Positions 6,891-13,654 of a DNA stretch of 15,936 nucleotides are shown one piece after another. Below the pieces are notes generated by a model. It was not told where the DNA came from, did not search any database, and saw only the letters and a list, made by a program, of their open reading frames with translations. This DNA is from JAPLGZ01 sp038318235. Its GTDB lineage: Bacteria > Chloroflexota > Anaerolineae > Caldilineales > Caldilineaceae. The stretch covers positions 1-15,936 of the forward strand of contig JBBQBY010000121.1 in assembly GCA_038318235.1 (NCBI GenBank). Direction: 5' to 3'. Within the stretch, counting starts at the first letter, position 1; each line of letters begins with the position of its first letter. Position numbers and translations under genes: made by a program.

Positions 6891-7829
6891 GCTGTGCTCC
6901 TTCGCGCCGAGGAACAGGCAACGCGGCTGGCGCTTCGCCGCGCCGTGCCGGCTCTAGATCCGGCCTAGCTGGATTCCGTTCCGTCGTTGGTTGATCAGTC
7001 AGCGCCAGCAGCCGATCCAACCAGCGTTTGCGCCAGAGCAGCCAGAGACCTAACATCCACACGACCAAGCAAGCGCCAATGTAGAGCCAGACTGTGCCGA
7101 CAATGACGAACTGTAAATCGTCCCGATCCAATGTCGCCAGCGCATTGATGACTATATCCAGACATTTTTCGTAGTCCACGCGGCCGACGTAGATCAGCAA
7201 AGTTTTGTCCGGATGCAAGCCATATGTATTGCGCATCACTGTGCGATCCAATTCGGGCCGGGGTCGAAAATGCCAGCGGTCCACCCCACAGGAGATAGCT
7301 TGCACAGGCACCCGCAACCCCACCTGCTTTAAAATCGTTACGGCGGTTTCGGTGGGCGTGGTCACACCATCCAGCCGATTGTAGACAGCCAGCATGTTGC
7401 GCCACAGCCAAGCCTGCACGGGCTTGCACAACCAAATTGGCAACCGTAAATTGTCGGTGAGATTGGCCGGCAAGAAGTGATTGGTGCCGATATGCTTGAT
7501 CGGCTGCTGCCTGACCATGCGCAAAACGCTACGGCTCAAAAAATAGTGATCCTGAATATGGACGACATCTGGGGCAAAGGTCGCGCCCGTTAAGGCAACG
7601 AGCCGATCACTAAACAGGGTGATATTGGGATTGTATTTCAGGGCAGCGCTGGCACCGTTTGCAGGGTCACGCCCTGCTGCTGCCACTGATAGGCATGACC
7701 GGTCTCTGATGGCGCCAACACCATGACGCTGTGTCCGCTTTCGGCCAGCCCTTCCGCCAAATTGATCGTGAAGACAGCCTGACCGTTGTTGGGGTGGTAA
7801 AATGCCTGGCCCGCCAGTAAAATTTTCAT
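6877..7829 (-). pseudogene. Group 4 glycosyltransferase remnant with frameshift and replaced C-terminus
   Basis: Reading from the ATG at 7829, MKILLAGQAFYHPNNGQAVF is a typical GT4 (GT-B fold) N-terminus, continuing NLAEGLAESGHSVMVLAP. The frame closes at 7638. The continuation (KYNPNITLFSDRL..., PDVVHIQDHYFLS, TNHFLP, GVTTPTETAV, ISCGVDRWHF, LIYVGRVDYEK) is in the next frame. Restoring one C in the CCC run at 7641-7643 rejoins them as ALPLKYN. After LQFVIVGT (about 7098), where the donor-sugar half of the second Rossmann domain should continue, the frame switches to a hydrophobic segment (VWLYIGACLVVWMLGLWLLW) and a basic, proline-rich tail ending at 6877. So it carries a frameshift and a deletion fusion. 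The tail overlaps the DUF1003 start by 14 bp. The homopolymer shift could be a sequencing error; the missing domain cannot. Confidence 0.8.
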
Positions 7830-7990
7830 GAGGATTGATCGATCTTTGCGGCTTGCGTACTTGATTGGATCTGCCAGCCACCGGATGCGATTGACCAGGA
7901 ATTTGCACCCAGTAGCTGGCCGTAAGTTCTGTAGATCACTGGGCGCGCCAAGCAAACGATGGCGGCGTCGACAGGCCAACAGAGCCCCAA

Positions 7991-8116
7991 TTATGTTTTG
8001 AGAATGCCAGTATTGCCCTTCTGCTCTTTCTTCTCTCGCTTCGCTTGCTTTTTTTCCTTCATGGTTTTGGCTGGTTCTTTCTTGTCACTCTTTTTACTGT
8101 TCTGGCTTTTAGCCAT
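7991..8116 (-). CDS. 41-aa lysine-rich small protein
   Basis: A short frame with a strong AAGGAG 6 nt before the ATG at 8116-8114. It reads MAKSQNSKKSDKKEPAKTMK and continues through EKKQAKREKKEQKG to ILKT. About a third of the residues are Lys. The composition is highly charged and low-complexity with no hydrophobic segment, so it is probably a disordered cytoplasmic or nucleic-acid-associated peptide. Similar tiny Lys-rich 'MAKS...KK' proteins are annotated as hypothetical in many bacteria; I know no function. It follows CsbD by 174 bp, with the alternative stem-loops in between. The opposite-strand ORF over it (7959-8144) encodes the antisense Phe/Leu-rich shadow and is not a gene. Confidence 0.72.
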   Translation of the reverse strand: MAKSQNSKKSDKKEPAKTMKEKKQAKREKKEQKGNTGILKT

Positions 8117-8168
8117 GATCTTCTCCTTTACAAATCTGTTTTAACGTTCAATTGATCCGCCACGTTAC

Positions 8169-8232
8169 GCACGGGACGGCGAGGAATGAAATTTCTGCCT
8201 GCTCGCCGCCGTGCGTTTCAATGCACGGCGGC
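8169..8232 (-). other. Three mutually complementary arms (alternative stem-loops) downstream of CsbD
   Basis: Plus-strand segment 8202-8214 (CTCGCCGCCGTGC) can pair with 8223-8232 (GCACGGCGGC, perfect, 8-nt loop) or with 8169-8183 (same sequence with a 2-nt bulge, 18-nt loop). The two hairpins exclude each other. In the minus-strand RNA the tight hairpin forms first. Neither is followed by a U-run, so they are not classic terminators. Possible roles are 3'-end protection of the csbD mRNA or a switch in front of the 41-aa gene. Confidence 0.5.
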
Positions 8233-8290
8233 AGTAACACATTTCAAACTGTTTTGTGGACCAGCGGATGAATTTATTGACGGCCGATAT

Positions 8291-8581
8291 TTAACGCTTT
8301 GCTGCATCTTTGACATGACCCGCCGCTGCCTTGAGGTCCGCTGCGGCGGCATTGAGATCGACTTTGGCATTTTCGGCCCGATCCGTATGTTTTTCCGCAA
8401 ACTTGTCCCACTCTGCCTGTGCTTGCTCTTTGGTGTAGCCATAACGCTCCTGCAGTGTGCCTTGCATCTTGTCGACGTTGCCGTCGGCTTGCAGCAAGTC
8501 GTCATCGGTGAGCTTGCCAAAAGCTTCCTTGATATTGCCACGCAGTTGTTTCCATTTGCCTTGTAAGGTATCGCTGTTCAT
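8291..8581 (-). CDS. CsbD-like stress protein
   Basis: A 96-aa soluble helical protein. MNSDTLQGKWKQLRGNIKEA then WGKLTDDDL-type (here FGKLTDDDLLQADGNVDKMQGTLQERYGYTKEQAQ) is the full CsbD-like domain (about residues 2-60). A further alanine-rich amphipathic helix follows (61-96), so it is longer than the usual 60-70 aa. CsbD proteins are induced in general stress and stationary phase; the molecular role is unknown. AGGAG lies about 10 nt before the ATG. A terminator at 8617-8639 separates it from the gene upstream, so it likely has its own promoter in the 35-bp AT-rich stretch before the ATG. It lies beside Usp, PRC-barrel and dps-relic sequences, all stress-type families. Confidence 0.92.
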   Translation of the reverse strand: MNSDTLQGKWKQLRGNIKEAFGKLTDDDLLQADGNVDKMQGTLQERYGYTKEQAQAEWDKFAEKHTDRAENAKVDLNAAAADLKAAAGHVKDAAKR

Positions 8582-8616
8582 TTACTTGTTCTCCTGTTGC
8601 TTAAAAATATGATGCC

Positions 8617-8639
8617 GAAAAGCCCAACTTTCGTTGGCT
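8617..8639 (-). terminator. Rho-independent terminator after the 87-aa gene
   Basis: On the minus strand AGCCAAC-GAAA-GTTGGGCT (8639-8621) forms a stem with one bulged G and a GNRA-type loop, directly followed by a short T-run (8621-8618). It lies about 36 nt past the stop of the gene at 8675-8938. Confidence 0.6.
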
Positions 8640-8674
8640 CTATTCGGTCAGGTGTCGAGTATCAAACTCAGTCG

Positions 8675-8938
8675 CTATTGCTGACGCTGTAATCTGACTA
8701 CCCGCACGGCATTCTCGTAGGAGCGCTCGGCATCCTGCCCCATCGTCTCGTTGACGATCCAGCCATGATCATCGGGTAACGCAGCTTTATTCGTTGACAT
8801 AAAGCCCAACAGGTAAGCAGTCGGAAATTCCTTGCCGCTGGTGGCCTTAAAGCGCCGGTCGCGACAGGAGGCTTTACCGGCCTTCGTGGCGTCGATCCAT
8901 TCTAGAAAAGCATGGCGAAAGTGTTCTTCTTCTTGCAT
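8675..8938 (-). CDS. Hypothetical 87-aa protein
   Basis: I do not recognise the family. The product is soluble, mixed alpha/beta in composition, with one Cys (residue 25) and no signal or membrane segment. Notable stretches are HAFLEWIDATKAGK, FPTAYLLGFMSTNKAALPDDHGWIVNE and a basic C-terminus (VRVVRLQRQQ). AAAGGAG stands 8 nt before the ATG, which makes the gene convincing. It begins 15 bp after the PRC-barrel gene stop and ends before an intrinsic terminator, so it is the last gene of a short operon with that protein. Confidence 0.75.
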   Translation of the reverse strand: MQEEEHFRHAFLEWIDATKAGKASCRDRRFKATSGKEFPTAYLLGFMSTNKAALPDDHGWIVNETMGQDAERSYENAVRVVRLQRQQ

Positions 8939-8953
8939 CGTCCAAACTCCTTT

Positions 8954-9589
8954 TTACGCAGGCACTGGGGTGGCCAGCAGTGCGCCAATACTCTGTTTGT
9001 CCAACTTCAGGTAAACGCCATCCTCTGCTATGTGGTCGATTTGTGCGACGGGAATGCTCACAGCTTTTTGACCCCAAAAGTGGCCCTCGCGCAGCACTAG
9101 ATAGGTGATCTGCTCAGTGATGGGATCCATCTGGAAACCGTCAAGCTGGCCGATCTGGCCATCGCTGGCATGGATATGCACGCCGCGCGTCAACGCAATT
9201 TCGCCGTCAGGGACAGCATCTGTTTTCACCGTCACCGTGAATCGCTCGCCTGGATCATAGGGAGACATCGCATAGCCCATAGCTGGATTCCCCGCTAGCC
9301 CATAGCCTTCGGTTGAATAGCCCATACTTTTGGCATCGTTCTGGATCGTATCGATGTGGATAAAAGGATCCATGGTCGCCAGCCCAGCCATCGTACAACG
9401 CAGTTTGATCATATCCGGCGTGCTATCCACCACCTGGTCAATCGGCGCCATATATTCCGTGTGCGGGGCGTGCTTTTCCTTCACCACCAGATGGGTGACT
9501 TGTTTGTTGGTCGGATTGACAATCACTTTGCTTGAACGGCCGCCCAGACCGTCACGGCAATAGACATCAACGTTCATTGGTAGATTCAT
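8954..9589 (-). CDS. Double PRC-barrel domain protein
   Basis: A 211-aa soluble protein with two PRC-barrel-like beta domains. The first is at about 3-66 (VDVYCRDGLGGRSSKVIVNP...VTHLVVKE...PIDQVV...IKLRC). The second is at about 131-201 (VHIHASDGQIGQLDGFQMDP...ITYLVLREGHFWGQKAVSIPVAQI...VYLKLDKQSI). A Gly/Tyr/Met/Pro-rich linker lies between them (90-113, YSTEGYGLAGNPAMGYAMSP). PRC-barrel domains occur in RimM and photosynthetic reaction-centre H subunits and as stand-alone stress-associated proteins in bacteria; ligands are mostly unknown. The start at 9589 has AGGAAA 6 nt upstream; the longer frame to 9640 overlaps the dps relic and lacks a site. The gene is probably co-transcribed with the 87-aa gene. 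Confidence 0.85.
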   Translation of the reverse strand: MNLPMNVDVYCRDGLGGRSSKVIVNPTNKQVTHLVVKEKHAPHTEYMAPIDQVVDSTPDMIKLRCTMAGLATMDPFIHIDTIQNDAKSMGYSTEGYGLAGNPAMGYAMSPYDPGERFTVTVKTDAVPDGEIALTRGVHIHASDGQIGQLDGFQMDPITEQITYLVLREGHFWGQKAVSIPVAQIDHIAEDGVYLKLDKQSIGALLATPVPA

Positions 9590-9609
9590 GATTATTTCCT
9601 TGTGTTGCA

Positions 9610-9729
9610 TCATTCTTTGAGATGCGCTTCTAGAAACCAAAGGTTCTTATCGACTGCACGTGAAACTTCTGTAAAGAGATCAGCTGTATCTTGGTCACCC
9701 AGTTCGTTGGCTGTGTGGGATGTTGGACC
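9610..9729 (-). pseudogene. C-terminal relic of a dps (ferritin-like DNA-protection) gene
   Basis: Between the Usp stop (9730-9732) and the PRC-barrel gene the same reading frame is open for 39 codons to TGA at 9612-9610. It reads TANELGDQDTADLFTEVSR then AVDKNLWFLEAHLKE. This is the characteristic end of Dps proteins (D..TADLF.E..R..DK.LWFLEAHL). A Dps is about 150-180 aa, so four fifths of the gene is gone. It has no start codon or ribosome site and directly follows the TAA of the universal stress gene in frame, so it is the scar of a deletion. Intact Dps would oxidise and store iron and coat DNA under stress. Confidence 0.8.
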
Positions 9730-10629
9730 TTACGCTTCTGGCTGGACGCCACGCAACACCAGTATGGGACAATTGACCCCGTGCAGGACTTGATTGGCAA
9801 CGCTGCCGTATACCCAGCGCTTGAAACCAGTGCGACCGTGCGTGCTGATCACGACGACGTCAATTTTGCTCTCGTTGACAACATCGCAGATCACGCTTGC
9901 TGGATCACCCCGCAAAACCGTGGTTTGACAGGTGACGCCAGCGGCTTGCATACGCAAGGCCAAACTTTTCATATTGGCCTCGGCGTTGTTGAATACCACG
10001 TCATTGATAGATGCAGTCGATATTTGACCCGGCGGATAGACCGAGCCATACTGGATCTCGCTGGGGGGAATGACCTCAAGCAACCGTAACTCGGCCCCGG
10101 TGGTTTTGGCCAACGTTTGGGCTTGATTCAAGGCTTGTTCGGCAAACATGGAACCATCTAGCGGCACTAGGATATGCTCAATTTTGGCATGTGGCATGGC
10201 AGTCTGATCGCGCACCAACAGAACGGGCAAGGTGGCGTCTTGGACTACGCGTTCGGCGATGCTGCCCATCGCCAGGCGGGCGATGCCTGACCGACCATGC
10301 GTCGTCATCGCAATCAGATCGGCATCCGTCTTTTTGGCAACGGCGAGAATCTGAGCCGCGGCATCCCCTTCGACTAACTTGGTAGACCCAACATACCCAT
10401 GGTCATGCAGCCATAGCTGCATGGTTTGGAGATACAATTCGTAACTCTTGTAAACTTCGTCGATCATTGATGGTGCGTATTGGTAGACATTGGCGGCATA
10501 GCGCATGGTTTCTAACACGCTGAGCAACACCACCTCGGTTGTGGCTGGGTCGATAAAACGGGACAGATAGGTCAATGCCTTTTCTGCAAGCGCCGATTGA
10601 TCTAGTGGAATTAAAATACGTTTAAACAT
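9730..10629 (-). CDS. Tandem-domain universal stress protein (UspA family)
   Basis: A 299-aa cytoplasmic protein with two Usp domains. Domain 1 is at about 2-140 (FKRILIPLDQSALAEKAL; nucleotide-binding loop THG112-x9-G122-S). Domain 2 is at about 151-293 (IEHILVPLDGSMFAEQAL; STHG265-x9-G275-S). Both loops are of the ATP-binding type; the first Gly of the canonical G-x2-G is Thr in domain 1 and Ser in domain 2. Such proteins bind ATP and support survival under stress. AAGGAAG stands 7 nt before the ATG at 10629; a TTG two codons earlier is less likely. The TAA stop is followed in frame by the dps relic, so a stop mutation or read-through would append a Dps tail. Confidence 0.92.
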   Translation of the reverse strand: MFKRILIPLDQSALAEKALTYLSRFIDPATTEVVLLSVLETMRYAANVYQYAPSMIDEVYKSYELYLQTMQLWLHDHGYVGSTKLVEGDAAAQILAVAKKTDADLIAMTTHGRSGIARLAMGSIAERVVQDATLPVLLVRDQTAMPHAKIEHILVPLDGSMFAEQALNQAQTLAKTTGAELRLLEVIPPSEIQYGSVYPPGQISTASINDVVFNNAEANMKSLALRMQAAGVTCQTTVLRGDPASVICDVVNESKIDVVVISTHGRTGFKRWVYGSVANQVLHGVNCPILVLRGVQPEA

Positions 10630-10688
10630 GATCAAACTTCCTTTTGTACAATCGCTGCATCGGTCGGCTGCCCGCTGGACTAGGGTGA

Positions 10689-11660
10689 CTACGGCGTCAA
10701 GGTCTGCGTGATGGTTTGGGCCGGCGCTGGGTTCGGCAGCGGTTCGACGCGCTGCATCAGGTTGCCCATACGCATCTTCGCAATCACCCCAAGTTGCGCA
10801 TTGCCGTCTCCGGCCAGCGCCACGGTTTGGCTAAAGAAACTAGCTGCCTGGACGGTGTCACCCCGTGCTTCGGCCACGCTGCCCAACAGGAAGGTGACAT
10901 TGGCATCTTGCGGTGCCAGGGCTAACGCCTGTTGCCCGGCCTGTTCGGCCCCTGGCAAATTACCCACCTGCTGGCGATGGTTGCCAACCAGCGTCCAGAA
11001 CGCGGCCGGTTTGCCCACAAACTTTTGTTGGGCCTGCGCTAAACTGGTTTTGGCCTGGGCTGCGTTACCAAGCTGTTCATTCAATACGGCATCCCAAACA
11101 AGCAGATCGGGGTCATTCGGCAAGGTTTGGCGCGCTTTGTCCACTGCCACCAGCGCATCCGGCAACTTCTGATCGGTTACCAGTTGCTCGATCTGTGCGG
11201 TTACAGTGACCGGCGACCCTGCGGCGGGCGTGAAGGCGTTGATGCCCCAGAGCGCCAGCCCCACCACGACGACCACCGCGGCTATGGTCAGCCCGGCACG
11301 TTTTAACATCTGGGTGCGGCGCTGGGCCACTGCCGTATCTAAATGCCACCAAGATCCTGTGGCCGGCGGCTGTTGCGCGCGCAACTTGGCCAGGCCCCCA
11401 GCTTTGGCTGCCGCAGCGACCAGCAATTGGGGGGTGGCGTCAATCCGGTTACGCAAACTCACCCAGCGACCCGCTTCGGCGCGCAGGGCGCTTTCGTCGG
11501 GACCTAACTCGACAAACATCTGCTCGATCTGGTCAAGTAGCACCAGAAAAGTTTTGATATTGGTTCCATCGAGATGGAGGAATTGTCGTTCGGCCTGCCC
11601 CAGCGCCTCGCGCAGCGTATTGACAGAGATTTTTGTCCGTGATTCAGTGATAAGTGTCAT
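10689..11660 (-). CDS. Membrane-anchored TPR protein
   Basis: A 323-aa protein, probably bitopic. The cytoplasmic N-terminal part (1-119) is helical with no family I recognise (LREALGQAERQFLHLDGTNI, LLDQIEQMF). One transmembrane helix lies at about 121-140 after RR/KR residues. The extracytoplasmic C-terminal part (about 152-300) has at least three TPR-like repeats, including LPDALVAVDKARQTLPNDPDLLVWDAV, AFWTLVGNHRQQVGNLPGAEQAGQQALALAP and ATF-like VTFLLGSVAEARGDTVQAASFF. The tail is Pro/Thr/Gln-rich. TPRs mediate protein-protein contacts, so a scaffold role is likely. GAAGGA lies about 10 nt before the ATG. A possible -10 (CATACT, minus of 11702-11707) sits 42 bp before the ATG; its TTTC flank resembles the -10 flank at 13556, but the palindromes are missing. 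It follows the LuxR-type regulator gene. Confidence 0.8.
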   Translation of the reverse strand: MTLITESRTKISVNTLREALGQAERQFLHLDGTNIKTFLVLLDQIEQMFVELGPDESALRAEAGRWVSLRNRIDATPQLLVAAAAKAGGLAKLRAQQPPATGSWWHLDTAVAQRRTQMLKRAGLTIAAVVVVVGLALWGINAFTPAAGSPVTVTAQIEQLVTDQKLPDALVAVDKARQTLPNDPDLLVWDAVLNEQLGNAAQAKTSLAQAQQKFVGKPAAFWTLVGNHRQQVGNLPGAEQAGQQALALAPQDANVTFLLGSVAEARGDTVQAASFFSQTVALAGDGNAQLGVIAKMRMGNLMQRVEPLPNPAPAQTITQTLTP

Positions 11661-11764
11661 GGTGATGGTGTCCTTCTTTTACATTTAGTTCATCAGCCGA
11701 AAGTATGCAACGACGTAAAATGCCCAGCGGCGACTTAGCCGTTACACATTTTTGATCGCTGAGC

Positions 11765-12454
11765 CTACATTTTTATCGGAACAACCGCGTTGGCTAATGC
11801 CTGGCGGGCCACGGTGGCGGCCTGTTGCCGGTTGCGAACGCCGAGTTTGTGCATGATATTGTGAACATGATTCTTGACGGTGCCCAGTTCAATATACAAG
11901 GCATTGCCAATCCCCTGGTTACTGTAGCGCTGTTCAATCAAATCCAGCACTTCACATTCCCGCACCGTCAGTTCACTGTAGAGGTTGTCAGAGTTAAGCG
12001 CCTGCCATCCATTTAACTCAAAAATCTGTTGTTTGAGTTCGCTGACGCGGGTTAGGAGCGCCGCTGCCATCAGCGGCGAAATGATGCAGTCGCCTTGAGC
12101 CGCGCTCCGAATCCTCTGCACCAGAGTCGCCACTGATTCAGCGACATGGACATAGCCAATGGCGCCGGCTTCGAGCCAACGTAAAATAACGGCTTTTGCT
12201 TCAACCGTGCCAGTGATCAGGATCTTGATCGAACGATCCATTTTCGCCACCGTGTGCGTGAGCATCGCTGCGCCATTATTCGGTAAGGTGACACTGAGCA
12301 AAATCAGATCAAACGTAGTTTTTTTGAGCAAGGCCAGCGCTGCATCCGCCGTATAAACAGAAGCGACCACATCAAGGTCTGATTCCAGGCATAAAACACT
12401 GGCAGTTAAATCGGCGACGAGACGAACTTCATGCACAATTAAGAGACGAATCAT
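11765..12454 (-). CDS. NarL/LuxR-family regulator with degenerate receiver (orphan)
   Basis: A 229-aa DNA-binding protein. Residues 2-120 have the receiver fold (IRLLIVHEVRLVADL, FDLILLSVTLPNNG, IKILITGT, LEAGAIGYVHV). The phospho-acceptor Asp is Ser54, the first acidic-pocket Asp is His8, and the conserved Lys after GY is missing, so phosphotransfer should not work. Residues 160-220 are a complete LuxR helix-turn-helix (LTVRECEVLDLIEQRYSNQG, then TVKNHVHNIMHKLGVRNRQQA). AAAGGGAA precedes the ATG at 12454 by about 6 nt. The frame stays open upstream to a GTG at 12640 (62 more codons) without a ribosome site. No histidine kinase is adjacent. It probably acts constitutively, by level, or by a ligand or partner. 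It is a candidate regulator of the shared promoter modules, as inference only. Confidence 0.85.
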   Translation of the reverse strand: MIRLLIVHEVRLVADLTASVLCLESDLDVVASVYTADAALALLKKTTFDLILLSVTLPNNGAAMLTHTVAKMDRSIKILITGTVEAKAVILRWLEAGAIGYVHVAESVATLVQRIRSAAQGDCIISPLMAAALLTRVSELKQQIFELNGWQALNSDNLYSELTVRECEVLDLIEQRYSNQGIGNALYIELGTVKNHVHNIMHKLGVRNRQQAATVARQALANAVVPIKM

Positions 12455-12818
12455 TGAATTCCCTTTGTGAACAGCTTGGCGAATGCTCGCCGGCGGAAAT
12501 TCAATCAGCCGAGTATGAGCATCAAGCAAGTTGATGAAGTCTAAAAATTCTTGGTTCCTGCTGGATTTCAAGAAGTAGCGGGAGATCTTTTCAGTGTAGG
12601 TGGCGATTTCGTCTTCTTTGTGAGTGGAGGTGGTCAGCACAAGGCGATCAAGTCTGCTACCCAGGTAGGCATGGGCTTGATGCGAAAGATGTCCATCGCC
12701 GGATAATTCAAGCCACGTTTTGCTTTAAAATAGTTTTTTCTTCATCATAAAAGCCGTAGGTCTATTCTTTTTTGATATTGACTAGCATTTCGCGAGCTGG
12801 CGCTCGCGGATGGCTGAT
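12455..12818. other. Gene-free interval upstream of the LuxR-type regulator
   Basis: A 364-bp stretch. Its left half is an open continuation of the regulator frame (12455-12640) without a start signal. The right half is AT-rich (about 12715-12785, runs of A and T) and is the likely promoter region, but no convincing -35/-10 pair stands out. The hairpin 12791-12808 closes the gene to the right. Confidence 0.5.
12791..12808 (-). terminator. Stem-loop just past the stop of the 161-aa membrane protein gene
   Basis: CGCGAGC (12791-12797), TGGC loop, GCTCGCG (12802-12808): a perfect 7-bp GC-rich stem 10 nt after the stop codon. It is followed in the minus direction by only AAATGC and no real U-run, so termination efficiency is uncertain. 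Confidence 0.45.
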
Positions 12819-13304
12819 TTACTGGCTGGTCTGTATGAGCAGATTGGCACAGGCGCTGGCCACGTTACGATCCGGTTCCGTTTCACCAGGCATGGTTGCC
12901 CAACCTTGTTTTCCGGCGTAATCCCCGCGCTCGTAGTTGCTTAAGGCTTTCAGGGCGACGAGCTTCTGCGTTTTGCCTGGATCTTGTTGAAACTGTGCGA
13001 CACAAATTGGCGCCAAGCGTGTGATGACGGCCGCTTTGCTCGTGGCCGTCGCCAAGGTCTGCGCCGTCCGGCCTGTCACCCAGCCACCCCAATTAAAGCC
13101 GAGGATCACGGTGAGGACAATGGCGGCCAGGCAAGCCCAGAAGGCCACCGTTTTTGTGATGGGGGTGGCACTCCACCGTTCGCTCCAATTTAACGGCTTT
13201 GGCTTCGGTAGTTCTTTGCTGGCTTCTGGTTCGCTTGTTCTGACCTTCCGATTGTCGTTGCCCGCCCGTTTATCCTCGGAAAACCCGGGTAGATTTTTTC
13301 CCAT
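12819..13304 (-). CDS. Conserved hypothetical membrane-anchored protein (WGGWVTG type)
   Basis: A 161-aa protein. It has a charged, Pro/Lys-rich N-terminus (1-50), one transmembrane helix (about 52-71, FWACLAAIVLTVILGF), then WGGWVTGRTAQTLA and an extracytoplasmic domain with ICVAQFQQDP, GWATMPGETEPDRNVASACANLL; two cysteines (about 101 and 152) could pair. I recall small proteins with the WGGWVTGxTA...CVxxF...GWAxMPG...ACAxxL pattern in other bacteria, annotated only as hypothetical. AGGAG is 7 nt from the ATG at 13304 and 4 nt from another at 13307; the former spacing is better. It starts 16-19 bp after the 74-aa gene, so both are in one operon from promoter module B. Confidence 0.78.
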   Translation of the reverse strand: MGKNLPGFSEDKRAGNDNRKVRTSEPEASKELPKPKPLNWSERWSATPITKTVAFWACLAAIVLTVILGFNWGGWVTGRTAQTLATATSKAAVITRLAPICVAQFQQDPGKTQKLVALKALSNYERGDYAGKQGWATMPGETEPDRNVASACANLLIQTSQ

Positions 13305-13323
13305 CATTCTTCTCCTCTGTAAA

Positions 13324-13548
13324 TCATTGGTTGATAACCGAAAGTAGCGTTAAATTTAAATCTCGAATCTTGATGAGCAGGCCATGTAATTCGGCCTGGT
13401 CGCGCACTGGCCCGAGCAGTGCTGTCACACCATCCGGTTCGTGAGCGATTTTTAAAGGGCTAAACCACGCCACTAAGTCATCTTCTAGATATTCTCGAAT
13501 TCGGAATTCATAAATTTGTGTGGGGTGAGGAGCCATTGACGATTGCAT
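13324..13548 (-). CDS. Small conserved hypothetical protein (74 aa), probably leaderless
   Basis: The product contains YEFRIREYLEDDLVAWFSPL, then EPDGVTALLGPVRDQAELHG and LLIKIRDLNLTLLSV. I recognise this as a small soluble family (YEIRVxGxL...WF.GL...GPVxDQAALHGLLxRIRDLGLPLLSV) that I associate with Chloroflexota and that has no known function. The ATG at 13548 lies 8 nt downstream of the -10 hexamer TATACT (13561-13556), so the transcript would start at or one base before the ATG; an ATG at 13536 also lacks a ribosome site. Leaderless translation is inferred. It is followed after 16 bp by the WGGWVTG-type gene. Confidence 0.75.
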   Translation of the reverse strand: MQSSMAPHPTQIYEFRIREYLEDDLVAWFSPLKIAHEPDGVTALLGPVRDQAELHGLLIKIRDLNLTLLSVINQ

Positions 13549-13654
13549 GCTGGAAAGTATACAGGTTGATCGGGATCGTATCGTCTCCCGAAAGAGGGAT
13601 TGTGAGGTGCTATGGGGGGGGATTAGATGGTGTGACTTCCCTCAAAAGGGGGAG
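13549..13654 (-). promoter_or_regulatory. Promoter module B (74-aa gene operon), twin of module A
   Basis: The -10 is TATACT (minus of 13556-13561) in CCTGTATACTT, and the -35 region CGATAC is poor. TCCC-N6-GGGA at 13586-13599 is centred about 34 bp upstream of the -10, inside AATCCCTCTTTC, which is identical in module A. CTTCCC-N7-GGGGAG at 13636-13654 is centred about 87 bp upstream. Both palindromes have the same distances from the -10 as in module A (475-580). Confidence 0.6.

Noticed and set aside
7959..8144. Plus-strand hydrophobic 61-aa ORF
   Set aside because: No ribosome site; its Phe/Leu run is the complement of Lys codons of the 41-aa minus-strand gene.
8186..8566. Plus-strand 126-aa ORF and the overlapping minus-strand ORF 8218-8541
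   Set aside because: Both are out-of-frame shadows of the well-supported CsbD gene.
11730..11764. Possible terminator after the LuxR-type regulator (CGGC/GCCG stem)
   Set aside because: Only 4 bp can pair and no U-run follows.
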